A program made the position numbers and the translations under genes. From Deltaproteobacteria bacterium UBA5329 (lineage in GTDB: Bacteria; Desulfobacterota; Syntrophorhabdia; Syntrophorhabdales; Syntrophorhabdaceae), in the NCBI GenBank assembly GCA_002408185.1, contig DHQV01000055.1:141448-161151 (forward strand): a DNA stretch of 19,704 nt, written 5' to 3'. This document shows positions 13,928-19,704 of this stretch, piece by piece. The stretch's first letter is position 1, and every line of letters starts with the position of its first letter. The notes beneath the pieces are model-generated. The model saw only the letters and a program-made list of their open reading frames with translations. It did no database searches and was not told the origin of the DNA.

Positions 13928-14260
13928 TTAGAGTTTACCGACGAAGATAAATGCGATAACCAGAGCGTAGATGACCAGTGACTCGATAAGCGCGAGGCCG
14001 ATGATCATCGGGGCGAAGATCTTTCCGGATGCGCCAGGGTTCCTGGCAATACCTTCAAGGGCTGCAGCAGCAGCTTTGCCCTGACCCAGTGCTCCGCCGA
14101 GAGCGGCGATACCGATGGCGGCACCGGCACCGATAGCCAACATGGCCTTTACGTTGGAATCCAGCGGGGCTTTCGCAGCTTCTTCAGCTGCCAGCACGAA
14201 GCCGCAGGACAAAACAAGGATCAAACCGCTGAGCATCAAAATTGAGACAACCTTTTTCAT
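13928..14260 (-). CDS. atpE: F-type ATP synthase subunit c
   Basis: Subunit c forms the rotor ring that carries ions through F0. I take the ATG at 14260 (110 residues) because a GGAG site stands just before it; the open frame extends upstream without such a site. Residues 1-25 form a signal-peptide-like hydrophobic leader (M-K-K-V-V-S-I-L-M-L ... L-A-A|E-E), then a short hydrophilic stretch and the two-helix hairpin. The polar loop is R73-N74-P75 and the ion-carrying residue is E93. Q60, E93 and S94 correspond to Gln32, Glu65 and Ser66 of the Ilyobacter sodium-binding ring, and Y98 is also kept, but the residue after Ser is Leu rather than Thr. The coupling ion is therefore open. Confidence 0.96.
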   Translation of the reverse strand: MKKVVSILMLSGLILVLSCGFVLAAEEAAKAPLDSNVKAMLAIGAGAAIGIAALGGALGQGKAAAAALEGIARNPGASGKIFAPMIIGLALIESLVIYALVIAFIFVGKL

Positions 14261-14306
14261 CACAGTTACTCCTTTCGTTAATTTAAATTTCTTTGAAGCG
14301 TGTTTA

Positions 14307-15029
14307 TTAATGTCCTTCGTGTGATACCGCGCCTGCAAAGTAGACCATTGAAAGCAGGGTAAAGACGAATGTCTGCACGAAGGCTACAAACAAGCCAAGG
14401 AACATAAAGATGACCGGGACAAGTAACGGTACCAGCGCGAAGAATATCGCGGTAACGAGATGGTCACCCGTTATGTTTCCGAAAAGACGAATGCCCAGAG
14501 ACATCGGCCGTGCTATATGGCTGATGAGCTCGATCGGGCACATCAATATGCTCAGGATCACGTTCGCATACCAGGGCATCATATCGCTGATGAAGACGAA
14601 CTGTCTGAGGTACTTGAGGCCGTGTTCCTTCAATCCGTAATAATGAGTGAGAACGAATACTGTTAAAGAACAGGCGAACGTCGTGTTGACATTGTCCGTT
14701 GCCGGGAGGAAACCGGGGATCAACCCGGACAGGTTGTTGAACAGGATGAAGACCGCGAGCGTCCCGATAATGAGCATAAACTTCGGACCGTTCTCGCCCA
14801 TGTTCTCCTTGACGAAACCATTGATCCCTTCGACCAGGAGCTCAACGAGGTTCCTGAAAGTGAATTTCTCGTCGGGAATTATGTTGTCTTCCATCTTTTT
14901 GACCTGCTTGTATCCAAGCAACACGATGATCAATAGGATGATCGATACGATGATAGCATTGGATACATGCGGCGGAAGGGTTTTGAGGAACGGAATGTAT
15001 GACGCCCAGGTGAATGCTTCATGCCCCAT
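14307..15029 (-). CDS. atpB: F-type ATP synthase subunit a
   Basis: Subunit a forms the half-channels beside the c ring. The 240-residue protein has five or six hydrophobic helices. The essential stator arginine is R181 in S-L-G-I-R-L-F-G-N-I-T-G-D-H. N99 and P105 in F-N-N-L-S-G-L-I-P-G lie in the conserved helix before it. The start overlaps the atpI stop by one base (TAATG). The atpE gene follows after 46 nt. No genes for subunits b or delta or for F1 follow, so the operon is split. Confidence 0.96.
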   Translation of the reverse strand: MGHEAFTWASYIPFLKTLPPHVSNAIIVSIILLIIVLLGYKQVKKMEDNIIPDEKFTFRNLVELLVEGINGFVKENMGENGPKFMLIIGTLAVFILFNNLSGLIPGFLPATDNVNTTFACSLTVFVLTHYYGLKEHGLKYLRQFVFISDMMPWYANVILSILMCPIELISHIARPMSLGIRLFGNITGDHLVTAIFFALVPLLVPVIFMFLGLFVAFVQTFVFTLLSMVYFAGAVSHEGH

Positions 15030-15412
15030 TATCTTGTCTCCTTTGGTGAACTGGAACTGAAAACCGGTAATAACTGACTTACCAGGATAGATACAAAGAC
15101 AGTCGACAGGCCCATGAGGAAATAAACCGGCTTGATATTCCCATAGACCACGATAACAGTGAGTATCCCGAGAAGGAGGATGAATTTAGCCGGAAGGCTG
15201 ATGAGAAGATCCTTCCTGCTTATCTCCTGTTTCAGGACAAGCTTCGCTATTATATTTTTCAGCAGCCGGAAATTGAAAATAACGATAGCGCTGGCAACTG
15301 CGAAACTAAAAAAGGCCATGATATCACGGACAACGACCGCGACCGCGATAGAACCGAGTATAAAGAGCGCCAGGTTGCAGCGTTCAACCTGGGTTACGGT
15401 TATCTCCCTCAT
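15029..15412 (-). CDS. atpI: ATP synthase assembly protein I
   Basis: A small membrane protein of about 127 residues with four hydrophobic segments (about 15-30, 35-52, 72-92 and 97-115) and a basic loop K-Q-E-I-S-R-K-D. In other bacteria AtpI helps assemble the c ring. I start at the second of two adjacent ATG codons (15415 and 15412), which has AAGGA 5 nt before it; the open frame extends to 15475 but those residues are hydrophilic and overlap atpZ. The overlap with atpZ is about 29 bp. Family identity rests on length, topology and position between atpZ and atpB. Confidence 0.85.
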   Translation of the reverse strand: MREITVTQVERCNLALFILGSIAVAVVVRDIMAFFSFAVASAIVIFNFRLLKNIIAKLVLKQEISRKDLLISLPAKFILLLGILTVIVVYGNIKPVYFLMGLSTVFVSILVSQLLPVFSSSSPKETR

Positions 15413-15635
15413 CATCTTCCTTCTTAAGCCTTTTGTATGCCCGGTATACTGCCTTGAAAGCGGCAGCCATACCAAAGATCATAAAAACTAACGTAAGATA
15501 CGGATATGTACCTAAATATTTATCGGCATAAAACCCTGCCGCGAGGCCGATAATTACCGAAAAGCCCATCTCGAGACCCAAGGCGCTGTAGCTAAGCAAC
15601 GTCTTATAGATGTCTTTCTTGTCCTGAAGGGCCAT
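15384..15635 (-). CDS. atpZ: AtpZ/AtpI-type F0 accessory protein
   Basis: This protein has 83 residues and two membrane helices: L-E-M-G-F-S-V-I-I-G-L-A-A-G-F-Y-A-D (about 21-38) and Y-L-T-L-V-F-M-I-F-G-M-A-A-A-F-K-A (about 46-62). The G-x2-A-G-x-Y-x-D-K-Y-L-G-T pattern is typical of the ATPase_gene1 family, which precedes atpI in many operons and has been linked to cation handling or assembly. An acidic, basic-ended tail follows. A purine-rich site (AAGGGGG) lies upstream of the ATG. This is the first gene of the F0 group. Confidence 0.87.
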   Translation of the reverse strand: MALQDKKDIYKTLLSYSALGLEMGFSVIIGLAAGFYADKYLGTYPYLTLVFMIFGMAAAFKAVYRAYKRLKKEDDEGDNRNPG

Positions 15636-15661
15636 TTACGTCCCCCTTGCGGCTCTTTTCT

Positions 15662-15689
15662 TCTATCACAGGGGGTGTATGATAGTCAA
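15662..15689 (-). promoter_or_regulatory. Possible promoter of the atp F0 operon
   Basis: On the minus strand TTGACT (15689-15684) is followed after 16 nt by GATAGA, a poor -10 (3/6). This is the only -35-like element in the AT-rich gap 15636-15827. The upstream receiver gene has no obvious terminator, so read-through is also possible. Confidence 0.3.
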
Positions 15690-15827
15690 CGTTATTTTTA
15701 CTTTTGCAGAGAGGCAGATTTGTTGAAGAAAACGAACGGAAAATATTGAAAAATTAATTAAATCTACGACGGGAACCTACACAAGGATCCGCTTCAAGCG
15801 AGCGTCGTGCAAGGCCCCGGGCATGTT

Positions 15828-16247
15828 TCATGCATTTTCATGTTTTGGAACACAGAGCGCGGCCCGTTTTTTTCTGTTGTTTGGCCGCAAGAGCCGGTGG
15901 ACCACGGATTTCAGTTCTGAAAAATCACCCGATTTGACCAGGTAGGCATCCGCAGCCCAGCTCTTAAAATCCTTTCTGAAATCTTCGTATGACGAATGCA
16001 CGATGATCGGCACGTCCTCATATCTTCGGACTATGGGCCCCAGGACCTCCATGCCGTCCATAACAGGCATGACAATATCCAGTATGATGAGGCTCGGTTT
16101 CAGATGCCTCAGCATCAGGATGGCCTCGGCGCCGTTGGCCGCGTGCTTCGTGTTATAGCCCTCATCGCCAAGTTCGTCCGAGAGGAGCTTTACGAAGTAC
16201 TTATCATCATCGATGATCAGGATCGTTTTTTTATCGCCACTCAACAT
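15828..16247 (-). CDS. Stand-alone response regulator receiver protein (CheY-like)
   Basis: A 139-residue protein with one receiver domain and no output domain. The start is the ATG at 16247, preceded by AGGGGGTG; the open frame extends upstream without a binding site. The acidic pocket is D13-D14-D15, the phospho-acceptor is D57 in L-D-I-V-M-P, S85 or S86 replaces the switch Thr/Ser, and K105 is the conserved Lys. K105 is followed by S-G-D-F-S-E-L instead of the usual Pro. The C-terminal tail is short and basic. The gene is divergent from the PAS histidine kinase, so a phosphorelay between them is plausible but not shown. Confidence 0.9.
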   Translation of the reverse strand: MLSGDKKTILIIDDDKYFVKLLSDELGDEGYNTKHAANGAEAILMLRHLKPSLIILDIVMPVMDGMEVLGPIVRRYEDVPIIVHSSYEDFRKDFKSWAADAYLVKSGDFSELKSVVHRLLRPNNRKKRAALCVPKHENA

Positions 16248-16341
16248 AATCACCCCCTGGGCCTTGTCCGTCCAACAACGCGAACCCGTAGTTTGCAAAG
16301 CAAGATTCATGCCTCGTGCCACGGATCCGATAAAACCCGGT

Positions 16342-16370
16342 ATTATTGTGAACGACGCGGTCTGTTACAA
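16342..16370 (-). promoter_or_regulatory. Promoter of the receiver gene
   Basis: On the minus strand TTGTAA (16370-16365) and AATAAT (16347-16342) are 17 nt apart. The predicted start near 16335 gives a leader of about 88 nt. Confidence 0.65.
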
Positions 16371-16381
16371 GAAAAGGGAAT

Positions 16382-16405
16382 GGGGAAATTGGGATTAATT
16401 GCCCC
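16382..16405. promoter_or_regulatory. Dyad between divergent promoters (candidate operator)
   Basis: GGGGAAATT (16382-16390) and AATTGCCCC (16397-16405) form a 9+9 inverted repeat with one mismatch and a 6-nt spacer. It lies upstream of the receiver promoter and about 40 nt upstream of the kinase -35, where a shared regulator could bind. The remainder of the 16248-16552 interval is the two leaders; I see no gene in it. Confidence 0.4.
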
Positions 16406-16447
16406 TTTGCTGTAGCATTTAGCCCCGGTATCGGGAGTTAAGCGCCC

Positions 16448-16475
16448 ATGACACGATTATTTTTTATGATATAAT
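16448..16475 (+). promoter_or_regulatory. Extended -10 promoter of the histidine kinase gene
   Basis: ATGACA (16448-16453, 5/6) and a perfect TATAAT (16470-16475) are 16 nt apart, with TG one base before the -10 (16467-16468). The predicted transcription start is near 16482. Confidence 0.8.
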
Positions 16476-16542
16476 GTTTATGCTTGGTGAAGACTAGAGA
16501 TTATCCAGCGATCGATAGTGACCGGCCGGTGAAGACTACCGC

Positions 16543-16550
16543 GGGAGGGG
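16543..16550 (+). promoter_or_regulatory. Ribosome binding site deciding the kinase start
   Basis: GGGAGGGG ends 2 nt before the GTG at 16553, with its GGAGG core 4 nt away. The upstream TTG (16484) and GTG (16487) in the same frame have no site because they lie almost at the predicted transcription start. Confidence 0.6.
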
Positions 16551-16552
16551 CA

Positions 16553-18916
16553 GTGGCAAAAGACGCGCCTGTGGGCCTTGTTCGTCTCGATGAAGGAGGG
16601 TACATACTCGGAGCCAACCGGTATATGGCGGACCTTCTCGACGTAAAAAACGGCTCATTGACCGGTGTTTCTTTTTTCCGGTTCCTTACGGATGGTTCGA
16701 GGACAACGTTTCGTTATTACCTGGAAGAACTCCTTGCCTCGGGTGAAGAACGGCTTTCTGAATTGACATTTCTCAAAAAGGATGGCAGCCGGGTCCGCAT
16801 GATCATCCGGAGTTCCGTGATCAAGAAGCGGTCCGGGGTTTCGATCGATGCAGCCGTTATGGACCTCAGAGATTTATCTGGAGAGGCCCTGGTATTACCC
16901 GACGAAAGCCTGAAAAGCTTTGCCGACAATGTCCCCGATGGGATCTTCCGCCTTGACCGGAATCTCAAACATATCTTCGTGAACGCTGTCATGATCGACT
17001 TGTCGGGGTTGGGCCGGGATGACCTTCTCGATTCATCGCTCAGTGATTGGGGTTTCCTGGAGGATGATGCCATGGCCCTGGTAAAACGGTCTGTCCGGAG
17101 GGCATTTGGAACATTAAAGCCCCAGGAGATCGAGTTCAGTAACGCTCGTACCGGGAGTCTGGCCTATTTCAATCTGCGGTTGATCCCGGAGATAAACAAG
17201 GAAGGGGAAGCCCAGACAATACTGGGCATTATGCGTGACCTGACAGTGCTGAAGCATAATGAACAGATCATTCGCGCAGAACACTCCTTTCGGGAAGCTA
17301 TTGGCCGTTCCTTGAGCATAGGCATAGGTGCCATCGATGATCAGGGCAGGCAGATCTATGTCAATCCGTCTTTTTGCAGGATCGTCGGCTGGAGCAGCGA
17401 AGAACTCCTGGGAATGCGGTTTCCTTATGTGTACTGGCCGGAGGATGGACTCAAGAAGGCCGCACGGATATTCGTCAAGATACGCCAGGGAAAGAAAACA
17501 TCAGGTTCGTTTGAACTCACCCTGAGAAGGCGCGACGGCTCCCGTTTCGATGCACTTATAATGTATTCCGCATTTTTTGATGATTCAGGCCGCCGGATAG
17601 GCTGGATAGGGTCGGTGGGTGATATATCCGGCCTGAAAAGAAAAGAAGCGGAGCTGCAAAGGTTGAACAGGGACCTCGATGCGATGGTCAGGAAGCGTAC
17701 AGAAAGTCTCAGGGTACAGAACCAGAACTTGAGGGACATTCTGATGGGGCTTAACAGGACCCAGGAAGAATTACGGTTGTCGGAAACGAGGGTGCTGCTG
17801 GAAAAGCAGCGGCTCGAAACGATATTGAATGTCGTGCCTGCCGGTGTCGTTGTCATCGAAGGCAGGGAAGGGCAGATAGCGTTTATCAACCGGCTTGCCC
17901 AGGGGCTCTTTGGAAGTGAACCACAACCAAACCTCCACATGGTCCATAATCTGCTTGGGGTGCAGATGATGAGGCCTGACGGTCAGATGTATTCCCGCGA
18001 GGAATTACCTTTGAACCGTTCCCTGCTGAATGGCGAAACTGTGCGCGGCGAAGAAGTGGCTATTGTAAGGCCCGACGGCCAAACCGTACCGGTCCTTGCC
18101 AACACGACCCCTTTTGTGATCGGAGGCGAGATCGTGGGTGCAGTCGGCAGTTTTATAGACATCACAAAGATCAGACAGTCAGAGGAATCCATAAGGACCT
18201 TGAATACAGAACTGGCAAAGAACCTTTTGCTTGTGGAAGATACGAACAAGGAACTCGAAGCCTTCGTGCATTCCGTGACCCATGATATCAGGTCTCCCCT
18301 TGTCGTTATCAACGGGTTCAGCCGCAGGCTTCTCGACCTTCCGCCGGATGGTTTTGCGGAAAAAAGCGAGGAGTACATAGAGTATATACGGGAAACGAGC
18401 CAGAATGCCCTGTTCCTTGTCCGGGATCTCTTGAGGCTTTTTAAGATAGCCCGAGGAGAGATCAACAAGACAACGGTTGACCTCGCGCAAATGGCGCTCT
18501 CACTTCAACGTTATTTCCTGGGACTGTACCCGGGAAGATCGTTGCGCATGATAGCCCGCGACGATGTGCGCGTGCCGGGGGATTATAATCTTCTCAAGAT
18601 TGTGATGGAGAACCTTATCGGTAATTCCTACAAATTTACGTCGAAGAATGACGGTGAGGCTATCGTCGAGGTAGGGTCGTACCGCGGTGAAGATGGCCTG
18701 GTCGTCTATGTGAAGGACAACGGGTGCGGTTTCGACATGAACAGGGCGGGCCGTCTGTTTCAGCCTTTTGCCCGTTTCCATGAGGAAAATGAGTATACGG
18801 GGACCGGTATAGGCCTTGCCACAGTAAAAAGGATCATCCATCGTCACGGAGGCCGTATCTGGGCGGAGAGCCGCCCCGGAATGGGAGCTACCTTCTGCTT
18901 CACTTTGCCTGAATGA
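16553..18916 (+). CDS. Soluble histidine kinase with four PAS domains
   Basis: From the GTG at 16553 the protein has 787 residues; starts at 16484 or 16487 would add 22-23. The first PAS fold begins at once (A-P-V-G-L-V-R-L-D-E-G-G-Y-I-L-G-A-N), covering about 5-110. PAS2 spans about 118-235, PAS3 about 243-365 (with Y-V-N-P-S-F and G-S-V-G-D-I-S), then a coiled coil (365-420), PAS4 about 423-545, a second short helix, and HisKA with H577 in H-S-V-T-H-D-I-R-S-P-L. The ATPase domain has the N-box N-L-I-G-N-S-Y-K-F-T, G1 D-N-G-C-G-F-D and G2 G-T-G-I-G-L-A-T-V-K-R-I-I. There is no membrane segment, so sensing is cytoplasmic. Cofactors of the PAS domains cannot be told. Divergent receiver and downstream NtrC-type genes are candidate partners. 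Confidence 0.95.
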   Translation: MAKDAPVGLVRLDEGGYILGANRYMADLLDVKNGSLTGVSFFRFLTDGSRTTFRYYLEELLASGEERLSELTFLKKDGSRVRMIIRSSVIKKRSGVSIDAAVMDLRDLSGEALVLPDESLKSFADNVPDGIFRLDRNLKHIFVNAVMIDLSGLGRDDLLDSSLSDWGFLEDDAMALVKRSVRRAFGTLKPQEIEFSNARTGSLAYFNLRLIPEINKEGEAQTILGIMRDLTVLKHNEQIIRAEHSFREAIGRSLSIGIGAIDDQGRQIYVNPSFCRIVGWSSEELLGMRFPYVYWPEDGLKKAARIFVKIRQGKKTSGSFELTLRRRDGSRFDALIMYSAFFDDSGRRIGWIGSVGDISGLKRKEAELQRLNRDLDAMVRKRTESLRVQNQNLRDILMGLNRTQEELRLSETRVLLEKQRLETILNVVPAGVVVIEGREGQIAFINRLAQGLFGSEPQPNLHMVHNLLGVQMMRPDGQMYSREELPLNRSLLNGETVRGEEVAIVRPDGQTVPVLANTTPFVIGGEIVGAVGSFIDITKIRQSEESIRTLNTELAKNLLLVEDTNKELEAFVHSVTHDIRSPLVVINGFSRRLLDLPPDGFAEKSEEYIEYIRETSQNALFLVRDLLRLFKIARGEINKTTVDLAQMALSLQRYFLGLYPGRSLRMIARDDVRVPGDYNLLKIVMENLIGNSYKFTSKNDGEAIVEVGSYRGEDGLVVYVKDNGCGFDMNRAGRLFQPFARFHEENEYTGTGIGLATVKRIIHRHGGRIWAESRPGMGATFCFTLPE

Positions 18917-18925
18917 GAAAGTTTA

Positions 18926-18955
18926 TCCCCGGTTTCTCATGATGGCAGCCGGGGA
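18926..18955 (+). terminator. Hairpin after the kinase gene (weak terminator candidate)
   Basis: TCCCCGG (18926-18932) pairs with CCGGGGA (18949-18955) across a 16-nt loop, ten bases after the stop. No T tract follows, so termination is doubtful; the hairpin may only protect the 3' end. Confidence 0.3.
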
Positions 18956-19038
18956 CAATGCAACCTCTCCCTATTTCTTTATGACCTTCTTTGCATAGAG
19001 TTTTTGCCCCGTTGGTGCTCCTATGACCCACCAGCGCC

Positions 19039-19067
19039 TTTACCATACGGCATTTATCCTGTACAAT
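19039..19067 (+). promoter_or_regulatory. Candidate promoter of the NtrC-type regulator
   Basis: TTTACC (19039-19044, 4/6) and TACAAT (19062-19067, 5/6) are 17 nt apart. The resulting leader of about 70 nt contains the 18-bp tandem repeat. Confidence 0.45.
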
Positions 19068-19105
19068 AATGTGGGGTAGGCTCATGAGAACATTCTATAA
19101 AGATT

Positions 19106-19141
19106 AGTATGTGACAGGATAAAAGTATGTGACAGGATAAA
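19106..19141 (+). repeat. Perfect 18-bp tandem duplication upstream of the NtrC-type gene
   Basis: The unit agtatgtgacaggataaa occurs twice in direct succession (19106-19123 and 19124-19141). Each copy contains AGGA. The second AGGA serves the ATG at 19144. The first AGGA precedes an ATG (19127-19129) followed at once by TGA, a start-stop pair. Confidence 0.9.
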
Positions 19142-19143
19142 AA

Positions 19144-19704
19144 ATGAAAGACCGGCTGCATAAAATTCTTGTAATAGACGATGAGGTACGGTGGTGTGAA
19201 CTCTTGAAAGATACTCTTATCGGCGAGGGGTTCGACGTCACTGTCGCCAACAACAGCATCCGTGCCTCAGAGCTTATAAAACAGGTTGACTTCGATGTTA
19301 TCCTGACGGACCTCAGAATGGCGGGAAAAGACGGCCTCGAACTCCTTGAAGAAACCAAGAAGGTCACCCCGACGACACCAGTTATCCTGATCACCGCTTT
19401 CGGGTCGATCGACTCAGCTGTACAGGCCATGAAGCTCGGCGCCTACGACTTTATAACCAAGAGTGGCGACATGAGTGAACTGGTGCTTACCGTCGAGAAA
19501 GCCCTCGAAACGAAATCTTTGCGAAAAGAGGTGCTGGGCCTCAGAAAACAGCTTGAATCACAGTACAGTTTCCATAAGATGATCGGGAAGAGCCCTCTTA
19601 TGCAAAGAATATATCAGCTTATCGAAATGGTCTGCGACACATCATCGAATGTTCTGATCGCCGGCGAGAGTGGAACGGGCAAGGAACTCGTGGCAAAAGC
19701 TATC
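19144..19704 (+). CDS. NtrC-family sigma-54-dependent response regulator, N-terminal 187 residues (cut by right edge)
   Basis: The receiver domain (about 5-120) has D12-D13, phospho-acceptor D56 in L-T-D-L-R-M, T84 in L-I-T-A-F-G-S and K106. A Leu-rich linker helix (A-L-E-T-K-S-L-R-K-E-V-L-G-L-R) leads into the AAA+ sigma-54 activation domain: M-I-G-K-S-P-L-M-Q-R-I-Y and Walker A G-E-S-G-T-G-K-E near 174-181. The GAFTGA loop and DNA-binding domain lie beyond the edge. K106 is followed by S-G-D-M-S-E-L, not Pro, just as in the receiver at 15828-16247. AGGA stands about 8 nt before the ATG, within the duplicated unit. It is probably a partner of the upstream kinase. Confidence 0.94.
   Translation, partial: MKDRLHKILVIDDEVRWCELLKDTLIGEGFDVTVANNSIRASELIKQVDFDVILTDLRMAGKDGLELLEETKKVTPTTPVILITAFGSIDSAVQAMKLGAYDFITKSGDMSELVLTVEKALETKSLRKEVLGLRKQLESQYSFHKMIGKSPLMQRIYQLIEMVCDTSSNVLIAGESGTGKELVAKAI

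Noticed and set aside
14261..14338. Longer N-terminus for subunit c
   Set aside because: The extension is hydrophilic, overlaps the atpB end, and has no binding site. GGAG before 14260 and the signal-like leader support the shorter form.
16296..16322. Sigma-54-like TGGCAC on the minus strand before the receiver gene
   Set aside because: The spacing to the next TTGC is 12 nt instead of 5, and the expected -12 GC is absent. A sigma-70 promoter upstream fits better.
18900..19085. Minus-strand open frame of 61 codons with several Cys and His
   Set aside because: It has no binding site and no recognisable domain; it overlaps the kinase end and the hairpin, and a different frame looks more protein-like there.

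Overview
The window looks like chromosomal sequence of an anaerobic deltaproteobacterium (Desulfobacterota, Syntrophorhabdus-like). That placement is inference from gene order and protein flavour; there is no rRNA, and I found no tRNA. The supporting signs are the efp-tmk-holB-ricT-metG block, FolE2 with QueD, the selenium-hydroxylase accessory protein YqeC, and an F0 gene group (atpZ-atpI-atpB-atpE) without the F1 genes. Coding density is high, with many 1-26 bp overlaps. I see no prophage, insertion sequence or CRISPR array.

Layout. (1) 1-5427, minus strand: a small TPR protein, an M24 aminopeptidase, EF-P, thymidylate kinase, DNA polymerase III delta', the PSP1 protein RicT and a methionyl-tRNA synthetase cut by the left edge. 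This is a translation and replication housekeeping block. (2) 5571-8173, minus: queD-folE2-lipoprotein-DUF2007-yqeC, all overlapping. The first two genes make the pterin precursors of queuosine and folate. YqeC belongs to selenium-dependent molybdenum hydroxylase maturation. (3) 8271-8921, minus: ribosomal protein L3 alone, with its own promoter and terminator, away from the S10 operon. (4) 9068-12666, minus: uvrB-uvrC, with a UvrC that lacks the usual C-terminal helix-hairpin-helix region. (5) 12947-13546, plus: an exported Lys/Ala/Pro-rich protein. (6) 13928-15635, minus: the F0 genes. (7) 15828 to the right edge: a signalling group made of a receiver-only protein (minus), a divergent four-PAS soluble histidine kinase (plus) and an NtrC-type regulator cut by the right edge.

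The most unusual feature is non-coding. Degenerate tandem heptamers (roughly NGYDARN) lie in five intergenic gaps. Three of these are paired arrays forming imperfect inverted repeats just after, or overlapping, the 3' ends of pepP, yqeC and uvrC. The stop codons of yqeC and uvrC are inside heptamers. Because 7 is not a multiple of 3 and most units carry TAA or TGA, three units can place stops in all three frames. In uvrC the array sits exactly where the missing domain should begin.

Other points of interest: both response regulators share an atypical K-S-G-D motif in place of Lys-Pro; the promoters of uvrB and of the exported protein carry dyads sharing TGTCAAAAG; two promoters lie so close to a possible start that leaderless transcripts are plausible; and an 18-bp tandem duplication doubles the ribosome binding site of the NtrC-type regulator.
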